A DNA stretch of 64,000 nucleotides from Sphingomonas endophytica (GTDB lineage: Bacteria; Pseudomonadota; Alphaproteobacteria; Sphingomonadales; Sphingomonadaceae): assembly GCF_014199415.1 (NCBI RefSeq), contig NZ_JACIJN010000002.1, positions 372,001-436,000 of the forward strand. The letters are read 5' to 3'. The notes under the pieces are model-generated. The model did no database searches, was not told the origin of the DNA, and saw only the letters and a list, made by a program, of their open reading frames with translations. Made by a program: the position numbers and the translations under genes. Shown here piece by piece: positions 25,013-32,603 of the stretch (position 1 is the first letter of the stretch; each line of letters begins with the position of its first letter).

Positions 25013-25425
25013 GCGGCGACGGCCAGTCCAAGCTGCTGCTGGTCGGCTTTATCCGGCGCGTGAAGGCGCACATGGATGAGGTCGCCGAGATCAACGAGGT
25101 TATTGCCGCCGAGTGCAAAGAAGCCAAGTCGCGCGGCTTCGACGGGACGAAGATCCGTGAGGTGGCGCGGTGGCTGCGCAAGATCGACAAGCACGGTCGT
25201 GAGAAGGTCGACGAAGCGGAGGCGATCTTCGACCTGTACCGCAGTGTCGTCGGGGGCGGCGAGGACGGGTTCGACGCGATGATGGACAGCGCGCGTGACC
25301 GGGCGCTGCTCGCGATGTTCGCGCCTGACGATCAGGTCGAGAAGAAGCTCGATGCCTCGCGCAAGAGCATGCAGCGCGCGCTCGCCCTCGCGGCTGGCGC
25401 GAAAGCCGCGCGCAACCAGACATGA
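25009..25425 (+). CDS. GapR-like (DUF2312) DNA-binding protein
   Basis: The 138-residue protein starts at GTG 25009. It has the DUF2312 helix pattern (LLVGFIRRVKAHMDEVAEIN, then IAAECKEAKSRGFDGTKIRE and a basic helix WLRKIDKHGREKVDEAE). GapR proteins are alphaproteobacterial nucleoid proteins that bind overtwisted DNA ahead of forks. A phage-encoded member between primase and helicase probably aids phage replication; the C-terminal 55 residues are additional. Confidence 0.75.
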   Translation: MSGDGQSKLLLVGFIRRVKAHMDEVAEINEVIAAECKEAKSRGFDGTKIREVARWLRKIDKHGREKVDEAEAIFDLYRSVVGGGEDGFDAMMDSARDRALLAMFAPDDQVEKKLDASRKSMQRALALAAGAKAARNQT

Positions 25426-25441
25426 CGAATAAGGGGGGAAC

Positions 25442-27031
25442 ATGATTCCGATGACGCCGCCGGACCCGTTGGGGATGGCGTGGCTGGACGCGTCCGATCT
25501 GGGCAACGCGAAACGGCTGGTGGCGATTTCCATGGGGCGGCTGCTGTGGGTCGAGGACGTTCAGGCGTTCGTTCATTTCGACGGCCGGCGCTGGTCGCTG
25601 GAGCGCGGCGCGATCGAGGCGCAGCGGATGGCGCATTCGGTGGTCGAGCATATCGACCTGGAGGCCGAGGCGCTGGGCGAGATCGCGAACGATGCGGTCA
25701 GGCTGAAGAAGCGCTTTGGCGCGTGGTGCGTGCCCGAGATCGCGGTGGAACGTGTCAAAACCCTCCGTACCCATGCCGTGCGCTCGGGCAGCGCCAACAT
25801 GACCGCCGGAATGCTGAAACAGGCGCGCGCGCTCATCATGGCGATGCTGGCAGACTTCGATACCGAACCTTTGGCCTACAACACGCTGAACAAGACGCTG
25901 CGCTTCCGCCAGCGCGACGACGGTACGTGGCATGTCGTCGCCTCCGACCACGATCAGGCCGATATGCTGATGCAGCTGGCCAACGTCGAATATAATCCGG
26001 CGGCGACCTGCGCGTTCTGGGATGCGCGGCTGGCCATGCTGACGCCCGATCCGGAGCAGCTCGCCGGCTTTCAGGTGCTGTACGGGTACAGCCTGACCGG
26101 GCTCACCTCCGATCAGGCCTTCTATGTTCATCAGGGCAAGGGTGGCGACGGCAAATCGGTGACGCATATGGCGCTCGCCGATCTGCACGGCGACTACTAC
26201 CGGCACGCGGGCATCAAGACCTTCCTGCAAGCAACCAGCCAGAAGGGCGGGTCCGAGCATCGTTCCGATCTGGTCCGGCTGAAGGGTGACGTGCGCTTCG
26301 TCACCAGCGACGAGCCGGAAGGGCGGTCGGTCTGGGACGGGGGCACGATCAAGCAGATCACGGGCAGTCTGGTGACTGCGCGCGGGGCGCATGCTACGAC
26401 CGAGGACACGTTCGCGCCGCGGTTTAAGCTGCACGTCGAGTGCAACGTCATTCCGCGCGCACCCAGCGACGACAAGGGTTTTCGCCGCCGCTTCAAGCTG
26501 TATCAGTGGCGTGTCGCGGTCGAGGATACGCCGGCCGGCACGATGCCGATCGATATCGTGCTGGCGAAACTTCGTGCGGAGAAGCCGGGCATCCTGAACT
26601 GGATGATCGCGGGTGCGCTGCAATGGCTGTCGACGCGCGTCGTGCCGCAGCCGACGGCGATGGCGGCGGTGCTGGCCGACTTCTGGGCCGACAGCTCGCC
26701 GTTGCTCGAATGGATGAGCGAGTGGTGCGACACCACCGATCCCGACGCGCAGACGCCGGCGACGGCGCTCTACAACAACTTCAAGGCGTGGTGCGAGGCG
26801 CGCGGCGACGAGAAGATCATGACCGCGACCGCGTTCGGCCGGGCGCTGCGCGACAAGCAGCATGCCGCGGTGAAGGACAGCAAGGGCAACCGCTGGCGCA
26901 AGGGCATCAAGCTGCGCCAGCACGGACAGTTCGGGTTGGTGACCGCAGCCGCGGCCCCCGCACCCCCTGCTGAGAGATTAACCGAGCAACCCTCCGTAGC
27001 GCCATGGGAGGATGACGATATGCCACCGTGA
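25442..27031 (+). CDS. Phage/plasmid primase-helicase, P4/D5 (SF3) family
   Basis: The 529-residue protein has a D5-N-like middle (AYNTLNKTLRFRQRDDGTWH) followed by an SF3 ATPase. Walker A is HQGKGGDGKSVTHMAL (about 229-244), Walker B-like is VRFVTSDEPEGR, and sensor 1 is LHVECNVIPRAPSDDKGFRRR. A C-terminal winged-helix part (FGRALRDKQHAAVKDSKGNR) is present. It should be the replicative helicase. ATG 25442 follows a GGGGGAA site. Confidence 0.88.
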   Translation: MIPMTPPDPLGMAWLDASDLGNAKRLVAISMGRLLWVEDVQAFVHFDGRRWSLERGAIEAQRMAHSVVEHIDLEAEALGEIANDAVRLKKRFGAWCVPEIAVERVKTLRTHAVRSGSANMTAGMLKQARALIMAMLADFDTEPLAYNTLNKTLRFRQRDDGTWHVVASDHDQADMLMQLANVEYNPAATCAFWDARLAMLTPDPEQLAGFQVLYGYSLTGLTSDQAFYVHQGKGGDGKSVTHMALADLHGDYYRHAGIKTFLQATSQKGGSEHRSDLVRLKGDVRFVTSDEPEGRSVWDGGTIKQITGSLVTARGAHATTEDTFAPRFKLHVECNVIPRAPSDDKGFRRRFKLYQWRVAVEDTPAGTMPIDIVLAKLRAEKPGILNWMIAGALQWLSTRVVPQPTAMAAVLADFWADSSPLLEWMSEWCDTTDPDAQTPATALYNNFKAWCEARGDEKIMTATAFGRALRDKQHAAVKDSKGNRWRKGIKLRQHGQFGLVTAAAAPAPPAERLTEQPSVAPWEDDDMPP

Positions 27032-27348
27032 TGCCGGACGGCGGGTCTACGGACAGTTGATCTAACCCTCCGTAATGAGGGATGGCGCGCGCCGCTGGCG
27101 TGCGAGCGGGGGCGGCTGGCCGATCGATCCCGCATAGCGGGGCGTGCAGCAGGGCGTTCGACGGCGGGTTGAGGGGTTGCGAACGGCGGGACTGCTCGCA
27201 ACCGTCCGGCCCCGAAAAGCGCGCATTTCTGCCGGGTACGGCGGGTCACGGACAGTTCGGCGGGTTATCCGGGGTTTGCTGGCTAAGGCGTGCGCCTGCA
27301 CACATGTGTGAGGTTACCCCCTCTAACTCTCCGTCTATCCGTTCTTGG
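27032..27348. other. Non-coding stretch after the helicase with repeated CGGCGGG motifs
   Basis: No convincing gene is seen in these 317 bases. CGGCGGG, mostly followed by T, occurs five times in direct orientation (starting 27039, 27162, 27184, 27239, 27258). Two copies sit in a longer repeat GGCGGGTC(TA)CGGACAGTT (27040-27058 and 27240-27257). The place next to the helicase and the repeats would fit an origin with iterons, but GC-rich chance repeats are not excluded. Confidence 0.35.
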
Positions 27349-27357
27349 ATGGTTGAT

Positions 27358-27840
27358 ATGACGATCAGGGACAGGGTGGAGGCGGAAGGCGGCGTGACTT
27401 TCGCCGCGGTGGAAGAGCGACTGCTGGAGGCATGGGGCTTCCTGCGCCGCCTGCCCGATCGCGAGGCGGGCTGGGTCAAGGTCAAGGCGTTGTGGCCGGC
27501 GATGCGGCGGCACTCCATGTTCGGCGACTATGGCGACATGGAGCCGGACGCGCCGCGGTCGCTGCCCGGTCTGACCGTCGCGGAGTTACGACGAATGGAT
27601 GAGGCGTTGCTGTGGATCGAGCAGGTTGCGCCGCGCGAGCGCAAGCTGATCGGGCTTGTGCTGCAACGGATGGATCGCGAGCGCGCGGCGCGCCCTCACT
27701 GGATCGATGCGGCGCACGACTGGCGGCGTGACACGGGCGAAGCGGTCCAGCCCGACACGCTGCGGATGCGCTACGGACGGGCGCTGCACGCGATCTGCGT
27801 TTTCGTGGAGGGGCGCAAATCGGCAGAAATGCGCGCCTAG
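27358..27840 (+). CDS. Phage protein of unknown function, DUF6362-like
   Basis: The 160-residue protein (ATG 27358, site GGATGG) has a helical sequence with LEAWGFLRRLPDREAGWVKV and LRRMDEALLWIEQVAPRERKLIG. It ends in a C-terminal MRYGRALHAICVFVEG segment that resembles a sigma/antitermination-type HTH. It ends the early region and could be a late-gene activator, a role suggested only by position. Confidence 0.55.
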   Translation: MTIRDRVEAEGGVTFAAVEERLLEAWGFLRRLPDREAGWVKVKALWPAMRRHSMFGDYGDMEPDAPRSLPGLTVAELRRMDEALLWIEQVAPRERKLIGLVLQRMDRERAARPHWIDAAHDWRRDTGEAVQPDTLRMRYGRALHAICVFVEGRKSAEMRA

Positions 27841-28172
27841 AACGGGTCAAGCCCTAGAATGTGCGCCGGGGCAAATATCGGGTGTTCGTCTCTAGGGGTC
27901 TGTGGGCGTATTCACCGCTATGTTCGGCGGAACGTGTGACCGGCGAGCATCCTCTCCTGACCTACGCGAAGGGCGCTCGGCATCGGCTTGAGCGCCCTTC
28001 GTGCTTTCGGGCTCGCGCTGTTTGCGACGGGTCTGACCACCCCCAAACGGGTCCTTCCCGGAGCCTCACGGCTTGCGCGGTGGGGCTGAGCGCAGGATCT
28101 CGGGGTTCAGGGGCGGTTTTGGATTATGAACCCCGTGAACTGAACTGTTCACGCCAGTGCACGAGGGAGCCT
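27841..28172. other. Non-coding region upstream of terminase, possible cos and late promoter
   Basis: I see no gene in these 332 bases. They contain a strong hairpin (27967-28001) and lie directly before the small terminase gene, the usual place of the cos site and late promoter in phages with a Nu1/GpA terminase. No cos sequence can be assigned by eye. Confidence 0.4.
27967..28001 (+). terminator. Strong hairpin at the early/late boundary
   Basis: CGAAGGGCGCTC (27967-27978) pairs perfectly over 12 bp with GAGCGCCCTTCG (27990-28001) around an 11-base loop; TGCTTTC follows. It is probably a terminator or antitermination point between the early operon and the late genes. Confidence 0.55.
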
Positions 28173-28754
28173 GTGGCAGATCTGGTGACCCAAGCCGAGT
28201 TCGCGAAGCGGCGCGGCGTGGGCAAGTCGGCGGTGAGCAACTGGAAGAAGGCCGGGCTGCTGATCTTCGCCGAGGATGACGCCGGTCGCCTGATGGTCGA
28301 CGCGGCGCGGACCGAGGCGCGATTGAACGCGCGGCTAGATCCGATGCGCGGCCGCCCGGCGACGGCCCCGGATGTCGCCCCGGCGTTGCCGCTTGGTAGT
28401 GAGATCGACGAAGGCTCACCGCTTCAGCAGCGAAATCTTGCGCAGGTGCGTGCCGAGGTCGCCGAGGAAGACCTCGTCGGCAAGCGTATAAAAAACGCCG
28501 AGCTGGCGCGCGAATTGGTGCCGGCGGTCGAGGCGGAACGCCGCCTCGGTCACTTGGGCCGTATGGCGCGCGAGCGGGTGCAGGCGGAGTTGCGGGCACG
28601 CGCCGAGCGGCTGGCGGCGGAGCGCGAGCCCCGCGCCATCATGACGTTGCTCGACGAGGCGACCGACAAGGCATTCGCCGCACTGGCGAGCGCCATCGCG
28701 GGCGGCTCGCTCGACGACGATGAAGAAGAGGAGGTGACGGCGGAGGCGGCGTGA
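28173..28754 (+). CDS. Terminase small subunit, Nu1-like
   Basis: The 193-residue protein starts at GTG 28173 behind GAGGGAG. It begins with a winged-helix/HTH (LVTQAEFAKRRGVGKSAVSNWKKAGLLIF, residues 4-32), like Nu1 of lambda. A coiled helical part (LVGKRIKNAELARELVPAVEAERRLGHL) and an acidic C-terminus (DDDEEEEVTAEAA) follow. It should recognise cos and recruit the large subunit. It overlaps the next gene (GTGATG). Confidence 0.8.
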   Translation: MADLVTQAEFAKRRGVGKSAVSNWKKAGLLIFAEDDAGRLMVDAARTEARLNARLDPMRGRPATAPDVAPALPLGSEIDEGSPLQQRNLAQVRAEVAEEDLVGKRIKNAELARELVPAVEAERRLGHLGRMARERVQAELRARAERLAAEREPRAIMTLLDEATDKAFAALASAIAGGSLDDDEEEEVTAEAA

Positions 28755-30865
28755 TGGGGTTCGATTACGGACGTTTCGGCACGGTCGGCGGCAATGCCCT
28801 GCGCCGTAACGTCCGCCGCCTCAACAAGGCGCTGGCGGATGCACTGCGACCGCCGCCACGCATGACCGTGTCGGAATGGGCGGCCGAGTTCCGCAAGTTT
28901 CCCGAAGATGCACCGATCCCCGGCGACTGGAGCCACGACACGGCCCCGGAGCTGGTCGAGATCATGGACGCAATGTCCCCGCACGACCCGTGCGAGGAGA
29001 TCACGGTCATGAAGTGCGCCCAGTCGGGCGGGTCCGCCTCGGCGGAAAACTGGCTGGGCTTCATCAGCGATCTCGCGCCGGGGCCGGTGCTGTTCGTACA
29101 GGCGACCTTTCAGGCCGCGCTCGACTGGGCAGCCGAGAAGTTCTGGCCGATGGTCGAGGCCACGCCAAAGCTGAACCCCGAACGGCGCGGCACGATCCGC
29201 GCGCAGGGGCTGGCGAACGGCGACGGGTCGACGTCGAAGAAGGTGCTGTTCAGCCGGTCGAGCGGGTACATCCTGCTGGCGGGCGCCAACTCGGCGGCCG
29301 GCCTTCGCCAGCGCACGGTGCGGTATGCGGTCGAGGACGATCTCGATCAGTTTCCCGCCGATCTGGACGGGCAGGGCAGCCCGGAAGGTATGATCGACGA
29401 GCGCCTGAAGGTGTGGCGCTCGCGCGGCTTGTCCAAACGGCTCAAGATTTCGACCCCGACCATTGAGGGGTCGAGCAAGATCGCGGCGGCGTATGAGAAG
29501 AGCGACCGTCGCCACTACTATCTGCGCTGTCCCGAGTGCACGGACCGCTTCCTGATCGATTGGGGCGACGTGCAATGGGTGGACGGCGACCACGAGCATG
29601 CGCACGTGGTCGCGCCGTGCTGCGGCGTTCAGATCGAGCATTGGCGAAAGCCGGAGATGAAGCGGCCGGACGGGTGGCTGTCCGACCGGATCGACGGCAA
29701 GCCGGTGCCGCGCGTGCTGACCGAGGACGCCTTTCAGGCGTTCCGCGCCCGCATGCAGCCCAGCCGCAAGCGGGGCTTCCATCTCGCAGGGGAGATTTCG
29801 ACCTTCCAGTCATGGGGCGAAATGGCGGTCGGCTTCCGCGATGCGCAGGGCGACGTCTCGAAGCTGAAGACGTGGACCAACCTGAAGCGCGGCATCGCCT
29901 TCAAGGTCGCAACCGACACGCCCGATTACGAGCAGCTCATGAAGCTGCGCGAACAGCATTGGGGCGTCGGGCAGATGCCGATCGGCCCGCTGGTCGTGAC
30001 GCTGGGCGGCGACGTGCAAGGCGACGGCATCTACGTCGAGAAGGTCGGCCATGGCCCGCGCAAGGAGACGTGGCAGCTTGATGCGCGCTTCCTGCCCGGC
30101 GCGACCGACGTGCCCGGCGAGGGGGCGTGGAAGGCGCTCGACGAATATGCGCAGCGCGGCACCGCCTTCCCCGGCGGAAAGGTGTTGCCGATCGACTGGG
30201 AATGTATCGACGCTGGCTACCACACACCGGCCGCGCAGGCCTATTGCGCCAAGCGGCCCCGGCGTCTCGCCGTGTTCGGCCGTGCTGGTTGGGGCCGCCC
30301 GATCCTCGGGCGCGGCGAGACGATCGGGTACGAGCAGCAGGGCCGGCGCGCCGGTCGCGCCGGATCGAAGGCCGAGGACAAGGCGCACATTGTCGGCGTC
30401 AGCAATGTCAAGCTGAGCTGGTACGGCTATCTGCGCACCACGATGCAGGCATTCGCCGCGGTGGAGGAGTCTGGCGTCGCAGAGGTGACGCCGGTCGGGC
30501 GTGTCCATCTGTCGCGCGATACGCCCGCCGACTGGTTCGAGCAGGCGACCGCCGAGACGATCGAGGTCCGGATGGTCAACGGCTTTCCGGACCGGCGGTG
30601 GATGGTGATGCCGGGCCGGCAAAACCACTATCTCGATTGCAGGGTCTACAATCTCGCGGCGGCCGAGAAGCTGATGCTCGACACGCTGACCGAGATGGAC
30701 TGGGCGGCGCTTCGTGCCGACCGCTACGCACCGCGTGAGGACGGGCTACGCGACCTGTTCGCACCGGACCTGACACAATCACAGGCGCCCCCCGCGCCGC
30801 AGCCGTCGCCGATGCCGCCCCAGCCGCGGCACGGCTATGTCGAGAAAAGAGAAGGATGGCTCTGA
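28751..30865 (+). CDS. Terminase large subunit, GpA family
   Basis: The 704-residue protein has the GpA-family N-terminus (MTVSEWAAEFRKFPEDAPIPGDW) and an ATPase part with MKCAQSGGSASAENWLG (Walker A-like) and VRYAVEDDLDQFP (Walker B). A zinc-like CPEC...CC region (RCPECTDRF, VAPCCGVQIEHW) and a C-terminal nuclease with LGGDVQGDGIYVE follow. It cuts and translocates phage DNA into proheads. GTG 28751 or ATG 28754 starts. It ends in a Pro/Gln-rich tail. Confidence 0.92.
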   Translation: MMGFDYGRFGTVGGNALRRNVRRLNKALADALRPPPRMTVSEWAAEFRKFPEDAPIPGDWSHDTAPELVEIMDAMSPHDPCEEITVMKCAQSGGSASAENWLGFISDLAPGPVLFVQATFQAALDWAAEKFWPMVEATPKLNPERRGTIRAQGLANGDGSTSKKVLFSRSSGYILLAGANSAAGLRQRTVRYAVEDDLDQFPADLDGQGSPEGMIDERLKVWRSRGLSKRLKISTPTIEGSSKIAAAYEKSDRRHYYLRCPECTDRFLIDWGDVQWVDGDHEHAHVVAPCCGVQIEHWRKPEMKRPDGWLSDRIDGKPVPRVLTEDAFQAFRARMQPSRKRGFHLAGEISTFQSWGEMAVGFRDAQGDVSKLKTWTNLKRGIAFKVATDTPDYEQLMKLREQHWGVGQMPIGPLVVTLGGDVQGDGIYVEKVGHGPRKETWQLDARFLPGATDVPGEGAWKALDEYAQRGTAFPGGKVLPIDWECIDAGYHTPAAQAYCAKRPRRLAVFGRAGWGRPILGRGETIGYEQQGRRAGRAGSKAEDKAHIVGVSNVKLSWYGYLRTTMQAFAAVEESGVAEVTPVGRVHLSRDTPADWFEQATAETIEVRMVNGFPDRRWMVMPGRQNHYLDCRVYNLAAAEKLMLDTLTEMDWAALRADRYAPREDGLRDLFAPDLTQSQAPPAPQPSPMPPQPRHGYVEKREGWL

Positions 30866-31077
30866 TGCCCGCACCGGATTTCGCGACGGAGATTGCCGAA
30901 CTGGAGCGTGGCCTCGGTTCCGGCGTCGCGCGGGTCGAGAGCGAGGGCGAAAGCGTCACCTATCGCGGGGTTCGCGACATCACCAAAGCGCTGGCCTATT
31001 TCCGCCAGCGGGTGACCGAGGCACCCGTGGCCTATCCGCGCTCGTCCACGACACTCGCCGCCTTCGATCCGGACTGA
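30856..31077 (+). CDS. Head-tail joining protein, gpW-like
   Basis: The 73-residue protein (FATEIAELERGLGSGVARVESEGESVTYRGVRDITKALAYFR, given here only in part: VESEGESVTYRGVRDI) has size, position and pattern of lambda gpW. gpW sits between terminase and portal and closes the filled head. It overlaps the terminase end by 10 bases. Confidence 0.8.
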   Translation: MALMPAPDFATEIAELERGLGSGVARVESEGESVTYRGVRDITKALAYFRQRVTEAPVAYPRSSTTLAAFDPD

Positions 31078-31079
31078 CC

Positions 31080-32591
31080 ATGGCGCTGGGCGATTTCATC
31101 GACGGCCTGATCGAGCCATGGGCACCGCGCTGGGCGACACAACGACAGGCGGCGCGGATCGGGTTCGCAGCGGTGCGCCAGTATGACGCGGCGGGGAGGG
31201 GACGGCGGACCAAAGGCTGGCGGCGACCGAGCAGTTCAGCCGACACCGAAAACGCCAACGGCATCGTCATGCTGCGCAACAGCGCGCACGATCTGGTCCG
31301 CAACAACAAATATGCCGCGGCGGGCGTCCGCCAGATCGTCGCGAACATGATCGGTGACGGGATCGCCGTGCAACTGACGCACGATGATCCCGTCGTGCAG
31401 CGGACGGCGCAGGACGAGTGGAAGCGCTGGGCCGAAAGCAAGGTCGACGGCAACGGCGATTTCTACGAACATCAGAAGCTGACCGCGCGCGGCATTGTCG
31501 TGGGCGGCGAGACGCTAACCGCCTGGCATGCCGATGCGGATGGCCCGGATGGCCGCATCGAGGGGCTGGAAGGCGATTACCTCGATCATTCCCGCACCGG
31601 CACGACGACGGCTGGTGGCAGGATCGTCCAAGGCGTCCAATACGATAAGGATCGGATGCCCTCGGCCTATTGGCTGTTTACCGATCATCCCGGCGACCTG
31701 TCGTTCGGCGGGGCTGCGATGTCGGCACCGATCGCCGCGCAGCACGTCGATCATGTTTTCGAGCGGCTGCGTTTCGGTCAGACGCGCGGCGTCTCATGGC
31801 TGTCGGCGGTCGCGATGACGCTGCGCGACATCGGCGACATCGAAGATGCGGTTCGGATGCAGCAAAAGGTGCAGGCGTGTCTCGGGCTTGTACTTACGCG
31901 CGATGCGGACGATCTAGGTGCCGGCTCGCCGCTGGCGGCACAGCGCGACGGCGAGCAGCGCGACGAGCGGGGTATCGAGACGCTGGCACCGGGTATGATC
32001 GTGCGGGCGCGGCCGGGCGAGACGGTGACGACGATCGAGCCCAGCCAGTCGGGCGGCGCGGTCGAGTTCATCCGCCAGCAAATGGCGGCCGTGTCCGCCA
32101 ACATGGCTCCTTATCACCTGATGACGGGCGACGTTAGTCAGGCGAATTATTCCAGCCTGCGCGCGGCGATGCTCGGCCATTGGGCGCTGCTCGACGACTG
32201 GCAGCAGAACGTTATCATTCCGCACGCCGTGCGCCCCGCGGTGGATCGTCGGATGGCGCGGCTGGCGCTGCGAACCGGCGACAAGCGCTACCTGTCGATG
32301 AAGGTCGGCTATGCGCTGCCCGTCCGGCGCTTCGTCGACCCGATCAAGGATCTGATGGGCGAGCTGATCGAGATCCGTGCGGGGCTCAAGACGCTGAGCC
32401 GGTCGCTCGCCGAGCGCGGGATCAACACGGAGGATCAACTCCGCGAGATCAAGCGGCTGAACGACATCATCGACGATCTCGGCCTAGCGCTCGACAGCGA
32501 TCCGCGCCGCCTGACCGACAGCGGGGTGCTTCAGATCGCTGCCGGCTATCTCGCCCCAAAGGGCGACGCACAGGGCTCCAAGAGCGCCTGA
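31080..32591 (+). CDS. Portal protein, lambda gpB family
   Basis: The 503-residue protein starts at ATG 31080. It has the lambda-portal pattern: NNKYAAAGVRQIVANMIGDG, WKRWAESKVDGNGDF, GEDGR-like loop ADGPDGRIEGLEGDY, VFERLRFGQTRGVSWL, and PYHLMTGDVSQANYSSLRAA (about 345-365). It forms the dodecameric DNA gate of the head. It starts 2 bases after the gpW-like gene. Confidence 0.93.
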   Translation: MALGDFIDGLIEPWAPRWATQRQAARIGFAAVRQYDAAGRGRRTKGWRRPSSSADTENANGIVMLRNSAHDLVRNNKYAAAGVRQIVANMIGDGIAVQLTHDDPVVQRTAQDEWKRWAESKVDGNGDFYEHQKLTARGIVVGGETLTAWHADADGPDGRIEGLEGDYLDHSRTGTTTAGGRIVQGVQYDKDRMPSAYWLFTDHPGDLSFGGAAMSAPIAAQHVDHVFERLRFGQTRGVSWLSAVAMTLRDIGDIEDAVRMQQKVQACLGLVLTRDADDLGAGSPLAAQRDGEQRDERGIETLAPGMIVRARPGETVTTIEPSQSGGAVEFIRQQMAAVSANMAPYHLMTGDVSQANYSSLRAAMLGHWALLDDWQQNVIIPHAVRPAVDRRMARLALRTGDKRYLSMKVGYALPVRRFVDPIKDLMGELIEIRAGLKTLSRSLAERGINTEDQLREIKRLNDIIDDLGLALDSDPRRLTDSGVLQIAAGYLAPKGDAQGSKSA

Positions 32592-32603
32592 TTTTAAAGG
32601 AGC

